Below are positions 1-11,039 of a DNA stretch of 64,000 nt, in pieces. The notes below the pieces were generated by a model, which searched no databases, was not told the DNA's origin, and saw only the letters and a program-made list of their open reading frames with translations. The number at the start of each line of letters is the position of its first letter. The first letter of the stretch is position 1. Origin of the DNA: Lactuca virosa (Eukaryota > Streptophyta > Magnoliopsida > Asterales > Asteraceae); NCBI GenBank assembly GCA_928212115.1, contig CAKMRJ010005634.1, forward strand, positions 180,698,524 to 180,762,523, in the 5' to 3' direction. The position numbers and the translations under genes are program-made.

Positions 1-1
1 A

Positions 2-247
2 ATTTTTTGTGATAGTGAAAGTACAGTTGCCTTAGCCAAGGAACCAAGGGATCACGGGAGATCCAGACACATCGACAGAAAATACCATTTCATCAGACAT
101 CGAATAGAAGAAGGACTCCTCGTGGCAAAGAGGGTATCATCGAATGAGAATCCAGCAGATCCCCTCACGAAGGGACTTACTCGGGTTAAGCATCTACAGC
201 ATGCTCGGAGCATAGGGCTGAAGGATGATATTAGATTTAGTAGTTAG
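2..247 (+). CDS. Copia RNase H, C-terminal fragment
   Basis: This open frame enters from the left edge and ends at TAG 245-247 (81 residues in view). It begins with the CDSES motif and contains the HIDRKYHFIRH stretch and the NPADPLTKGL motif. These are typical of the end of the copia reverse transcriptase/RNase H polyprotein, where the RNase H degrades the RNA strand of the RNA:DNA hybrid during reverse transcription in the particle. No stop or frameshift is visible in this short piece. Copia-2, of the same family, has lost this region, so this is the only sample of that family's RNase H here. Confidence 0.85.
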   Translation: MFCDSESTVALAKEPRDHGRSRHIDRKYHFIRHRIEEGLLVAKRVSSNENPADPLTKGLTRVKHLQHARSIGLKDDIRFSS

Positions 248-1053
248 ATAACCTTGAAATTTGTAAAGTGTAATTGACATTAGATGATGAATAAAAAGTG
301 TTTTATTTATGAGTAAAGTGTTGCTATCTCTTTTTCGATCGTTTACTATATTTATTTTGCATGTTTTGACTTCCAGAATAATTATGTTTGGTATATCATA
401 TTATTCGAACCTCCACAGTCGGTCATATGTCGGAAGTAGGTATGAATCAAGACTGTCATGATTGGTTGCAGAGGTCTAAGTTGTTGGACATGGCTACAAC
501 ACTCATGAGTGCTCATAAGTTCTGAGCATTGGACTCAACCCACGCTCACTGGAATCACTTCATGGAATTTATCTCGAGTGATCGTGAGACGGTAATATCA
601 TATAAGTCTTCAAACCTAGAGATATGATTTGTTACTTATGAGTTGGTTATGCATTGATTGTACGTTAACGCATTGGTAACTCGATGTTATAAAACGTGCT
701 TTTGTGTATAATTCAATGAGTGGTAGAACAAACATATGAGTCGAAGTTTATCTGTTCCTTCTTGGATTAGAAGCTGATATCTGGGCCCCTCGATGATTTT
801 GTTTTGACCTATGTACCGGGCCCGGTCAGAACTAAGTTGATGTGTTCAATTAAGTTCTTTGTCAAACAAATCGGAAATCGGGAAACAAACTGCTGGACAA
901 TCTGACATTGTTCCAGATGATTATATGAACAGAGGATTATATGATCACTTATCATCATCTTCTCAGTTCCGATAGACCTTGAAAGAGCTACGATTGCCGA
1001 TCGGTTCCTGAAGTATTGCAGTTATAGTTATTAGACTGATCCAAGTGGGAGAC
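248..1053 (+). other. Copia-1 3' noncoding region and polypurine tract
   Basis: There are about 800 bases between the RNase H stop and the LTR, with no convincing ORF. The region ends in a polypurine tract (CCAAGTGGGAGAC, 1041-1053) directly before the LTR; this would prime plus-strand synthesis. The reverse complement of much of this region reappears at 31561-32480 in Copia-2, so it is a conserved family component. Confidence 0.75.
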
Positions 1054-1815
1054 TGTTGGATAAGGTGTATAAGTCCATAACTATTTCTGGTATGTACTTG
1101 ACCCGACCCGGCATGGTCCATTTGGGTTGCATGGCACCATGCAATTGGATAAACTAAAATGAGAGAAATAACACTTATGGTTTATTAATATATTATAACT
1201 TCTAATATATTAATAATATTATTTAATTAGTTTGATCAAGAATTAATTTAGAATTAATTAAGTGATCAAAAGATAACTAATTAAATATATGGGTAGATTA
1301 TGTAAATCTTCCATATCTTATATAGTGGGCTAAGAGGCTCCATGGATTATCAAGTTGGGTTCCACCCATAGGATGCTCCATGGGAGTTACAAACCCATGG
1401 GTCATGGAAATGAAGAGTCATGCCACATTAGGGTTTACATGGTGTAACCCTAGATGTGACACACTATATAAGCAACATGTTCTCCACCAAAATCGGCGGC
1501 ACTAAGAAACAAGAGGGCTAGAGCCGATTTTGCAAGTGTAAGATTCTCTCAAAGTTTACTTCTTTGCATTTGGTGTTGTGTGAAGCATTTGAGGCATCAC
1601 ACTTGGGGTGCTAGGCTCACAAGGTTTCAAGGATCATAATCAACAACAAGGTAAGTTATTCAATCTTTCATTCAAGTTAAAAATGTTCCCCATGTATGCT
1701 AGATAGGAATATAACCTTGGAATTCAACTTTGCATGATTATTAGACAAACATAGATCCAAGGTTATTAGGGTTGCATGTACACTTAGGAAGTGTTAGAAT
1801 GCTCAAAACCCATCA
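1054..1815 (+). repeat. Copia-1 3' LTR (762 bp)
   Basis: It starts TGTTGGATAAGG just after the polypurine tract and ends AAAACCCATCA. The terminal inverted repeat TGTTGG/CCATCA is imperfect. Its length equals that of both Copia-2 LTRs, and internal segments (the GACCCGACCCGGCAT region and the AT-rich TATTAATA block) match them. Confidence 0.88.
1464..1472 (+). promoter_or_regulatory. TATA box in Copia-1 LTR
   Basis: CTATATAAG lies about 410 bases into the LTR, in the expected U3 position, followed by AGCAACATG. The equivalent Copia-2 positions carry CCATATAAAAG on the minus strand. Confidence 0.55.
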
Positions 1816-2507
1816 ATGCCATGACAGACAAATTAGTCAGTATTAAGCATGGTTGTAACAACGCACATAGAGATCAATACCATCTGAATATTACAGAATA
1901 CAAATAGAAATCGTGGCGACACAAAACGTACACACACTAATACTTGGTCTTAGGGTTTTAAGACTACATTACTTTTATAATCAGAAAATATCGGATTTTC
2001 TGGGGGAAAAATATACATTTGCACACTGCCTTAAATTTATAACAAATAGGATTTTTGGGAACTTATTTGTACATATTTTCTACAATGGAAACCACACATG
2101 CATTAATACTTGATTTGATACATCATTTTCAAACTCTTTTGCAGAAAATATCGGATTTTCTGGTGTTGTACTATCGATACAAAACTTTTCATTTAAGATA
2201 CTCTTATGAACTCACCAACATTGTTATGTTGACCGTTCTCAAAATAACTTGTATTCTCAGGAACTCATTAAGCGGAAGAATCAACAAGAATATGGATTTT
2301 GTTTTGTGTACTGTTAAACATCGTACTTTGAATGTTATGGTCATGTAATTTAAAATATTTTACTTGATGTGAGCAATGACAATTGTATTATATTATGCAT
2401 GGTGATGATGATGTTATGTTTCATTTATATTCATTGTAATGATATTTCAAGATGAAGTCACGCACAAGCCCCCGGACATTTCCGCCGTCTGGTTCGGGGG
2501 TGTGACA
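1816..2507 (+). mobile_element. Gyp-1: 3' end of a gypsy LTR
   Basis: The segment ends in a CCCCCGGAC...GTCTGGTTCGGGGGTGTGACA block, close to the 3' ends of the Gyp-2 LTRs (19264-19307, 48934-48977) and, in reverse, Gyp-6 (62578-62625). Upstream it shares the pattern 'TATGAACTCACC ... TTGTATTCTCAGG' with Gyp-6. The left part is missing because Copia-1 is inserted there. On the right it abuts codons of the Sire-A extra ORF, so it inserted into that ORF. The short open frames inside (for example 2055-2348) look like chance. Confidence 0.75.
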
Positions 2508-2774
2508 CCGAATGATCTGCTCTATTGCAATTACCTTGCTTCCTTTAACAATAGCTTCAACAGACATTGAGCCATCATTCCTCTTTTTCACTACTGCAAT
2601 CTTCTAGAACTCTTTAAACAGGCTTTGGTTGATCGCTGGATTTAGAGTCAAAGCAGCAGCTAAGCAGCATTTCTTTAAACCATGGATGATGGACTTGACG
2701 TCACCATGAGCTGCAGGAGGGTCAACCAAAAAGATCGCGAAATTGTGACTATCAGCAAACTTGAGTCCATCCAT
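2508..2774 (-). pseudogene. Sire-A extra (3') ORF, N-terminal fragment
   Basis: The start ATG is at 2774-2772, giving MDGLKFADSHNF and about 88 codons before the Gyp-1 LTR cuts the frame. One in-frame TAG follows KEF, where I expect a tryptophan codon. From memory, the opening resembles proteins encoded downstream of pol in Asteraceae Sirevirus elements. A weaker likeness to the beginning of the Sire-C extra ORF (29137 leftwards) supports this. The function is unknown; such ORFs are often called env-like, but no membrane segment or signal peptide can be judged from this fragment. The rest should lie left of the window. Confidence 0.55.
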
Positions 2775-3335
2775 TTTGATCCGCACTTAACCAAGCCAAG
2801 TGAGAAAACAATGTATTTAATCATTTAAGACTAAGGTTTTACTCATGTAACAATTTAATTAGGCTTTAATGGTGATTAGGTGTTAAAAACAGTTTTTAAT
2901 GTCCAAAAATTGAGTATACGGTCAGATAAGGAGTTTACGGCCGTAAACGAGTGTACGGCTGTAAGCCCTTTAATGGCCGTAAACAACTCATGAATCGTAA
3001 ACGCCGAAAGATTCAATTTCTTCGATTAATCCTTCGATTCAAGGTCGTTTTACTGTTAAAATGACATTTTGATGATCACCATGGGCATACCTACAAACAT
3101 AAACAAGGAATTTCAAGTTATAAACACAAAGATAGGTGGATCGATGAACAACCTTTGAGAGGATTTGAAGGAGTTTACGGCCGTAGAAAGAAAAATGAGA
3201 GTAAAGGAGTGTACAACCAGACTTAACACCTTATATACCCGGACCCAAGACCCGGTCCAAAACCCATGGACTACAACCCAAAAAGCTTCAAATATTAAGC
3301 CCAATACCCAAAAACAATTAAAAATAATGCATTTT
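2775..3335 (-). promoter_or_regulatory. Upstream region of the Sire-A extra ORF, with TATA box and TTTACGG repeats
   Basis: No coding sequence is visible. On the minus strand a TATA-like GGGTATATAAGG (around 3240-3229) lies about 460 bases before the ORF's ATG. It is followed by a T-rich stretch and TTTGTAG|GTATG, which resembles a 3' splice site. Between them are several TTTACGGCCGTAAA-type palindromes (for example near 2935-2955, 2990-3002 and 3174-3185), the motif that also fills the Sire-A and Sire-B leaders. A separate promoter for the ORF is an inference. Confidence 0.4.
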
Positions 3336-3485
3336 GAGTACTAAAAAATAAAATAAAAATAAAATAAAAATAAAAATGAAACAAATTCTAAAAATTAAAC
3401 TAAACAAAATTTTAATTTTTTTTAATTTTGATTTTTATCAAGATAAAAATAAAAATAAATATAAAAATAAAATTAGAAATTAAAA
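3336..3485. repeat. A-rich low-complexity tract
   Basis: This is a run of AAAAATAAAA-type units (AAAATAAAATAAAAATAAAA and variants) broken only by a short T-rich segment near 3410-3440. It has no coding potential. Confidence 0.8.
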
Positions 3486-4716
3486 TGAATTACCACTAAT
3501 TTCACCTCAACTAACGCTAATAATATTTTTATGAGATTGGGATCAAAGTTTTTAGACAGTCCAAATCCGTTTATCGGTACCTCTACCCTCATGTCTAGAT
3601 CTGGTCGATCGCTAGTATTGTGGTCCACTTATACACGAAAGATTGTGAATTTTGACATACTATAAATGACAAGGCATTGTGACCTTACGTTTCTAGATAA
3701 AACTCCTAAGGACCATTCATCTGACGACGGACAAGGATATTGTTGTCCACCTAAATTGAGCAGGGAGATATACAGACAACTTAGTGATTGTTCAATTTTA
3801 AATGTACTAGAACATGTTTCCCGCTTCCTGACATACCCCAATAATCAGGGACTTCCAAAGTACTCCTTACTTTAGGTGGGCAGACAATTATTATGGGAGA
3901 AGTCAGATTTAGAATGCATATTCTATACACCCAGGTCGGATCTCTTCCAATCTCGCAGAGGGTGAAACATATGACTAACCAGATTTAGAGGGATTGAGAA
4001 GTAGAATGGTGCATATGCTCTGTACCAGGTCGAATGTATTTCAATCACGCAAAGGAGACAACATATGGCTAACAAATAGGAAGAATTGCATAGATAGAAG
4101 ATGCAGACAAATAGAATTGCATATGTTGCAGTCCAGGTCGGATGTATTTCAATCAAACAGAGGAGGCAACATATAACTAACAGAAGGAAAGCAAGAAAAT
4201 AATTTCCTACAGACCTACTTTATCGGAATTCCCCCGTCGCCCCGTCAGTACCAGAATTAAGGACAGAGTTCGTACATCAAGGAAGAGTTAAACCACGGTT
4301 CTAGATACGGATTGCTTTAGTGTGACCGGTGGATTCTCATGTATATCTCCCTGCTCAACCTACCCAAGCATCGTATTGTCAGGCTAAACGGAACTATCTA
4401 AGTCAAGGTTTGTCAAGTCTCTAGATTCCTTAAGTTCATCTATACCTAGTCAAGTCCATTTAAATCTTTCGTGCCTACCAGCGCATCAAACACAGAGCCT
4501 AGAAAATTCAACTTTGGTACATTACACAGATTCAAATTGCATGTTATCACATGAATATATCACTTCCCAACACAACACTTACAAAAATGTAATTGTTTTT
4601 GGAATTTTTAGTTTTTTAATTTTTGTTTGGTTTTTGTTGAATTTCTCCCCCCTAAATTTGTGCATTGATGAGAATGAAAATTAAATGCGCAAATTTAAAG
4701 TAACCTAAAACAAAAA
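3486..4716 (-). other. Sire-A 3' noncoding region after pol
   Basis: About 1.2 kb with no convincing coding frame. It includes a CT-rich run at 4645-4653 (minus strand TAGGGGGGAGAAA), a polypurine block just after the pol stop that is typical of Sirevirus elements. The segment ATATCACTTCCCAAC (near 4555) matches 13556-13571 in Sire-B, showing that the two internal regions share this 3' area. Confidence 0.55.
3930..4180. repeat. Three imperfect direct repeats in the Sire-A 3' region
   Basis: The pattern CCAGGTCGGAT...TTCAATC...AGAGG...CAACATATG.CTAAC occurs at about 3931-3978, 4025-4072 and 4131-4180, roughly 95-105 bases apart. Reading frames through this stretch are by-products of the repeat. 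The role is unknown. Confidence 0.7.
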
Positions 4717-6227
4717 TTAGTCCTCAAAGCGAATCATTTTTAAAAATCCCACAAGCACATGGAATCGTGCTTTGTTAAACGGTTTTGTGAACAGATTCAC
4801 CACATTATTAGCAGTGGGAACCTGTTCCAACCGAATGAGCGAACGCTCATAACAGTCTCTGATAAAGTGAATTTTGATGTCGATGTGCTTGGTTTTCGAG
4901 TGTTGGACCGGATTTTTAGCAATTTATATTGCAGCTTCATTATCACAAAAAATAGGGGTTTCTAGAAAATTCAAACTGTAATCCAATAATTGTTGTTTTA
5001 TCCAGATAACTTGAGAACATCAGGCAGAAGCAGCTACGTATTCCGCCTCTGCCGTTGAGGTTGAGACTGTATGTTGTTTCTTGCACTGCCATGACACCAG
5101 CCTATCTCCAAGAAATTGACATCCGCCAGACGTTGATTTCCTGTCAAGCTCACAGCGTCCATAATTACTGTCAGCAAAAGCATATAAATCAAATTCAGAA
5201 TTTTTTGGGTACCAAAGACCCAATTTGGGTTTCCTTTGAGATACCGAAAAATTCTTTTGACAGCAATAAGATGTGAAAGTTTATGATTAGCCTGGTATCG
5301 TGCACATTGACAAAACACAAACATAATGTATGGCCTGCTCGCGGTAAGATACATCAATGATCCGATCATTAATCTGTATTCAGTCTGAACTACGGATTCG
5401 CCTTCAATATCTGGAGTCAACAGAGGTCGCTCAGTCATTGGCGTCAAGGTAGGTTTTGCGTCTCGAAACCTGAAATTCTCCAGCATATCTTCAACATACT
5501 TGGCTTGATGTATCAAGATTCCGGTTGAGTTTTGTTTGACCTGATGCCCCAAAAACATGGTCATCTCCCCCAGAGAACTCATCTCGAACCTCTTCTTCAT
5601 CACGCTTTCGAACTCCTTGCGTAGCTGTAGACATGTTGACCCGAAAATGATGTCATCGACGTAGATTTGAACAAGAATCTGATCGACACCAACATGCTTA
5701 ATGAACAAGGTTTGATCGATCGTCCCCCGTGAATAACCATGCTTGAGCAAGTGCTTCATCAGAGTTGCATACCACGCCCTTGGAGCTTGATGTAACCCGT
5801 ATAAAGCCTTGTCCAACTTGTAGACGTGATTCGAAAGCTTCGAATTAACAAACCCTGGAGGTTGATCAACGTAGATTTCTTCCTTCACATCGCCCTACAG
5901 GAAGGCAGTCTTGACGTCCATCTGGTAAACCGTGAAGTTCATGTAGGAAGCATACGCGAGGAAAATGCGATTAGCCTCCAAGCGAGCTACCGGAGCATAA
6001 ACTTCGGTGTAGTCGAGACACTCAATTTCGCGAAATCCACGTACAACCAATCGGTCCTTATTTCGCATAATAACCCCTGAATCATCTTGCTTGTTTCGAT
6101 AAACCCAGCGCGTGTCGAGTGACTTCTTGCCCTTAGGTAATTCAACCAAATTCCAAACCCCAAGCTTTTCAAACTGATTCAACTCCTCATGCATAATATC
6201 CACCCATCTAGGCTCATTCAAAGCCAT
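4717..6227 (-). pseudogene. Sire-A reverse transcriptase / RNase H
   Basis: Copia polyprotein C-terminal part, which copies the element RNA into DNA. From the N-terminal side it shows RWV(D/Y) motifs, MDVKTAFL, QPPGF, YGLHQAPRAWY, the catalytic YVDD followed by IIFGS, FLGHQVKQ, then RNase H motifs (ADSNYG, RKSTSGG, TAEAEYVA) and a stop at 4719-4717. The frame is broken by TAG after MDVKTAFL (near 5892) and by a frameshift in the RNase H around 5220; the rest continues in another frame through 5020. The YVDD core is intact, but the protein cannot be made as one chain. Confidence 0.88.
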
Positions 6228-6692
6228 TTCAACATTCTTTGGCTCTATTTGAGATATGAAGAAAGAATAGAGACATGTATTTACATCTCCACTCTAACTC
6301 TGTGTTTTAACACCGTCGCCTAGCTGACCAATGACATTTTCGATCGGGTGATCGCGTTGAATTCTGGAACGTAGCTCCTGGCTGATGTCATTGAGCGTTA
6401 CGTGAAGGTTGTGAATATTGACAAATCCATCATCTGCTGAATGATCCACCGCAGGTGGTCTGGAATCGTGAGAGGGGCTTGCCACGAACTAATTAGCAAT
6501 TGGTTCGGGAAAGAGAAGTTCCATAAATGTTTGAGTAGTAGCAGAATCATCTCTGGACATGAGCTCTCTTTCATCAGGAGTAATAGGAGTGACATCAGCA
6601 TCTGGATTGCTTTCTTGACTTGGAGAATCGGACAAATTCCTTGGAACAGATACATCCACTGTAGGAGTCGTAGAAGACACCACCGACGGTCT
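6228..6692 (-). pseudogene. Sire-A integrase-RT linker
   Basis: A Ser/Thr/Pro/Asp-rich stretch joins the integrase and reverse transcriptase in the same frame as both. Stops near 6691, 6486 and 6293 interrupt it. Such linkers are variable and of low complexity in Sirevirus polyproteins. No domain is recognised. Confidence 0.6.
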
Positions 6693-7763
6693 TTATACAA
6701 CATCTTCGTCTTCATCTTCAATCACAGCCTTAGAACCAGAACTGGAACAAGACAAATCATCTGAAAACACATTGAACGACTTGAATAGTGATGTATAATC
6801 AAACAACCAATCTGGACCAACTCTGGCATCTGTTTCGTTCTCCTCCAACCAGCACACGTCGAAGGATTGTACGATTTGCTTCGTCTTCTTATTGTAGACC
6901 CTGTACGCCATGCGAACAAGATACCCCACAAAGTAACAATCATCTGCTTTGGCGTTGAGATTAGGATTGGATTCCAGATGAAGGAGGGTGCAAGGACAGC
7001 CAAAAATACGGAAGCGACTGACAGATAGTTTGTGACCGTAGAGAATTTCGTATGGAGTCTTCATCTGAGCTTTGTTGATCAGAACACGATTTTGAACATA
7101 AAACGCCGTGTTGATCCCCTCGGCCCAAAATAAAACCAGAAGTTTGGAGTCACATAACATCGTCCTTGCGGTGTCTTGTAGAGTTCGGTTTCACCGCTCA
7201 GCAACACCATTTTGTTGCGGTGTGCAAACGGCACTATATTGTCACACTATCCCTTTTTCCGCACATAAATGATCGAGAACGGTATTCTTGAATTCCATCT
7301 CGTTGTCTGTTCTGAGCGCCTTCACCCTTTGGTTGGTCTGGTTCTCTATCATCACAATAAACTTCTTAATCAAGTCAGCAACCCCAACTTTTTTGGACAA
7401 AAAAAAGACCCACGTGAACCGCGAGAAATCATCGATCACAACCATACAATATGAATTTTCGTTGATGTTGAGGACATTAACCGGACCAAATAAGCCCATA
7501 TGTAACAATTGGAGTACCTGATTGATTGTATTGACCTGTTTTGGCAGGTGTGGCTTTCTGTGATGTTTTCCTTAGGCGCATGCCACACACTTCTTAAACG
7601 AGATGAAATACTTGACAGGAAGCCCGCACACTATTTCATGCTTAGCAAGTCGATTCGGGTTCTTTTCGTTAGCATGTCCGAGTCTTCGATGCCACATCAT
7701 AGCATTATGCTCGGAAGCCTTTGAGAAGAGGTAAGTGACTTGTTCAGGAAGATTATTGTTCAT
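6693..7763 (-). pseudogene. Sire-A integrase
   Basis: Integrase inserts the cDNA into the chromosome. The zinc-binding HHCC module is present (WHRRLGHAN ... CVACA), followed by the core: LLHMGLFGPV, IDDFSRFTWVFFL, the TDN region, and PQQNGVAER. The whole stretch stays in one frame and is broken only by nonsense codons, at about 7574 (after CVACA), 7244 and 7190. The first catalytic aspartate, expected in the LLHMDLFGP motif, is glycine (GGC at 7496-7494), so the core would be inactive even if translated. The C-terminal half (NTAFYVQNR, KTPYEIL, FGCPCT) is well preserved. Confidence 0.85.
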
Positions 7764-8461
7764 GTCAATGATATATGCATTGTCGTCCCGTATTTATTTA
7801 ACAAGAATCCATTCATCTGGGATGACAATGCCTGGCTTCAAAATTAGACAGTCTTTATCGCTGAAATGCGTTGAATAGCCCTTGTCACAAATTTGAGAAA
7901 CACTCAACAAACTGTGCTATAACTTAAGCGCATAGTTAACATTCTCGAAGCTCAGCATTCCATTTGAAACTGTTCCTTTTTGAGTGATCTCCCGCAAAGG
8001 AAACGTATCCCCCATTAAAATTCTTAATGTTGTGCAGCTGGGAGATGTCTCATGTCATGTGCTTGGAACAACTGCTGTCGACATACCTGGTCTGACGACA
8101 TTCCTCCGCAGCTGTTCCTGCACAATGAGCGGGATTATTTATATTTGGGAACCCATGTCATTAGATCCCTGGGTTTACCCTTGACATTCACAGATTTAAC
8201 ATTTTGATTTTTCAATTTTGAATTTGAATCAGATGCACCGTCAGAAGATGATGATGATTAGACAAGTCTAGATTTGGGCACCCACTGATAGTTAGGTTTT
8301 GAAGAAAGTACAGGTGATTTAGAAATATTTTTCTTTTGCTTTGAGCATTTAGATCTTCGGCTAGGATTAGTCAAAGATCTAGGCGCATCCTTTGACGAAA
8401 TCGACATTCGCTTAGCCACATTCGATTTCGGCAAAGCACCTATGACTGGTTTAGTGAAAAC
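7764..8461 (-). pseudogene. Sire-A aspartic protease region
   Basis: No long open frame remains. On the minus strand YVDSSCSKHMT can be read near 8082-8050, followed by TGA and then DISQLHNIKNF. This matches the Sirevirus protease start, normally DSGCS.HMTG, so the catalytic D-S-G is D-S-S here (8079-8071) and a glycine codon has become a stop. A WVP(K)-like pre-protease segment lies just upstream. The enzyme would cut the Gag-Pol polyprotein. Confidence 0.6.
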
Positions 8462-9360
8462 CTATTTATTTGTTTTAAGATCAGTCCTTTTCTTATCATT
8501 ATGAACTTTCCGATCATCATCACAAAGACAAGATCTTGAGGACTTTCTCGATAGAGACCTTCCTCGAGACTCGTTTTCTATTCTCGGTGTAGAAAAATGC
8601 ACAAATGCCCTGTTGGGACAATTTAGAGCAATGTGGCCGACAGTACCACAGTTGAAACAAATTTGCTTATTATCATTAGACCTGGTATCGCCTTTATCAG
8701 ATTTTGTGCTCTTATTGACTTTTCTAATTTTCCCACACGTACAAGTGCATGAGTCAGATTGTGTAAGAGGTGTAGAAGATGTGGATGTGCTAGTTTCAGA
8801 TTTAGTAGATTTCACAAAACTAACACCACAGTTATCAAAAACATTAAAATTTGACACGAAATCATCACAAATTAAAACATCAGTCATAACATCAAAAACA
8901 GACTCATCTACTTTTGAAATAGGAACACCGAATTTTAACACAAACTTATTACCAGAATCAATGTTTCCATCCTCCTGCTTTTCTTGGCTTACTGATGAAT
9001 CTGCATCGGAATTCGAAATGATAGTATCTAAATTCCTAAGAGTACATTCTGTTGCCTGTTCAACAGCTAGTTTACCATAAACCATAAATGGTTCACGATC
9101 TATCTCAACTTGAGTCAATGGAATAGTGGTATAATTATGATTAAATGGGGGAGGGACATTCTCATAACCTATTCCTACTTGCTTTTGGTCCTTCCATTTC
9201 ATTTGGTGTTCAATTATTGTTGCAACTCTTTCACTTGACACATCGAATTTTTGAAGTTAAAATCGGCATTTGCAAAACGATTCTTCAATGTGTCAAGTTC
9301 CATAGTTACAAAATCAAAATACTTTTTAAGATATTTATAATGAACACATTTGTCGTTGTA
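8462..9360 (-). pseudogene. Sire-A gag-pol linker with second zinc knuckle
   Basis: The open frame 9241-8462 carries GIGYENVPPPFNHNY near its start, a Ser/Thr/Asp-rich middle, a CTCTCGK cluster and a CCHC knuckle (CFNCGTVGHIALNC), then an Arg/Ser-rich tail. The same order is seen in Sire-B (14896 leftwards: GLGYHSVPPPFNDNY ... CFHCGTPGHIAKNC). It is out of frame with the upstream gag because of a small deletion near 9258, in the FNFKKFDV motif that Sire-B keeps. This second nucleic-acid-binding knuckle between Gag and protease is characteristic of this lineage. Confidence 0.75.
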
Positions 9361-10974
9361 TTATGCCTGTAACTTCTTATAATCATTTGTTTTGGCCTCT
9401 AATTGATCTTTCAATGGTTTTTGGCCTTTCCTAAGTTGATATCCCTCATACTTTAGTTCCTCTATCTCTCTACGCATAAAATCAACCTGTTCCTGTAAAA
9501 ATTTGATAGTTTTAATACAAAGTGAAGAGCAAGTCATTTCACTGACCTCTGACGTTGCAGGCTCTGGCGTAGTTTGAACCATGAACGCAAATTGTAGATC
9601 CATCATTTCCGCCTCTGGATCCACCTCAGCTTCTTCTACAATGTCTTAGATCTGGGAAATATGCGCATTTTAAGGTCACGAGATGTTCAGGGCTTGAATT
9701 TGGTCGTCCCAGTCAAACGATTGAGCTACCACAGCAAGATTTGCGATCTGGTTATTGATGGTAGATCCTCTACTGCTACCCAGTGGCACCATAGTTTTTT
9801 TGTTGTTTTCCCTCTTGTCAGGCTTCGGCCAGTCTCTGGCAAAATGGCCAGGCTCATGGCAGTTGAAGCAGTGAAGTTTTCCTTTGTTGAAGCCCACCTT
9901 TTTCTCAGCATTCATTCCCCTATTATTTTTGCCTGTCTTCTTGGAGAATTGTTTGACCCTGAACACCGCTATAGCAATTTTCCATGTGATGTCCATCTCC
10001 TCAACATCTTCGGGATGAATTTACAAAGGTAGTTCGCCAGCCACAAAGGTATTGTAGTAATTTACAATACTTGTAGCAAGAGCCAAATTTTCATCATTTT
10101 CTTTGGGAGCAGGAGTTGTAGCTTTTGAAGAAGAAACAACTTGTGGATAATTTGCTGGAGGTTGACCACTGTACATTGATGAAGTGACATTTGATGATGG
10201 TTGAGGCACAACGAACGATTGAACTTAAGGAGTGGTGAATAATGAGAACGCATTGTTAGATTGAATCCCAAGATTAGCAGTGGAGTATGAGTTTACATGA
10301 TTGATTTACCGTTGTTTTTCATCAAGATAGCATGCTTTGATGATGGCCATGGTTTCAGCCAGACTAATCCAGTTAAGATCTTTTGTTTTCTTGATGACAG
10401 CAATATTCATATCCCATGCCTTTGGGAGAGAATTCAACAGTTTCTTGTTAATTTCAGATCTTGGCACCGAGATCCCAGCCGAACTCATTTCAGTAGTCAA
10501 AGTGATGAATTGTTGAAGTTGAGCTTCCAGGGTTTCTCCAAGAACATGGTTAAACATATTGAACTTTCGTCTCAGCATATCTTGGCGACTTTGTTTCATA
10601 TCCTCATTTCCTTCATAAACTTCGATCAATGCCTCCCATAGTGCCTTTGCAGACGTGTACTCACGAAAACCCTGAGCAATTTCCAGTGACAAAGTAATAG
10701 TGAGTGTAGCAAGTGCCTTTTATTGTTGTTCAACTTTATCAAATTCTTCATCGGTATAGTCTTCGACATCCTTGTCAATAATTATTCCATTCGGGAGTAT
10801 TGTGGAGATTCTGATCGGTCCTTTGAAAATGCATCTCCAAATTTTGAAATCTTTCATCTTAATATATTTTTCCATACAATATTTCCATTCCAGGAAACCC
10901 TCAGCGGATAACAAACATGTGATGCGTGTGGTTGTGCCCATTACGGAATCAAGTTCATGGTGTTGTGAATCCAT
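9361..10974 (-). pseudogene. Sire-A Gag
   Basis: Gag forms the virus-like particle and packages element RNA. The start ATG (10974-10972) gives MDSQHHELDSVMG. A copia-type gag core follows (GFLEWKYCMEKYIKM; ALWEALIEVYEGNEDM; LLNSLPKAWDMNI), then a Pro/Ser-rich segment and a knuckle CFNCHEPGHFARDW (9870-9829) in which the last cysteine is tryptophan. A coiled-coil-like segment follows (IKFLQEQVDFMRREIEELKY). All parts lie in one frame, interrupted only by stops near 10720, 10306, 10021, 9676 and 9361; there is no frameshift until about 9258. Loss is by point nonsense rather than indels. Confidence 0.8.
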
Positions 10975-11039
10975 TTTTTTTTGTTTTTATTTTGTTGTTT
11001 TTTTTTAATTTTCCCGATTAAATGAAAATGAACATAAAA

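Larger units (their letters stand above)
1..1815 (+). mobile_element. Copia-1: 3' end of a Ty1/copia retrotransposon
   Basis: Only the 3' part of this plus-strand element is in the window: the RNase H tail, about 800 bases of noncoding DNA, a polypurine tract and the 3' LTR. The LTR ends in TG...CA. It is followed by ATGCC, the probable target duplication, whose partner would lie left of the window. It belongs to the same family as Copia-2 (30799-38411): both have 762-bp LTRs, nearly the same polypurine tract and similar 3' noncoding sequence. It appears to sit inside the gypsy LTR that resumes at 1816. Confidence 0.88.

Noticed and set aside
3629..4176. Short ORFs near the Sire-A 3' region
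   Set aside because: They follow the three direct repeats on both strands and show no domain.
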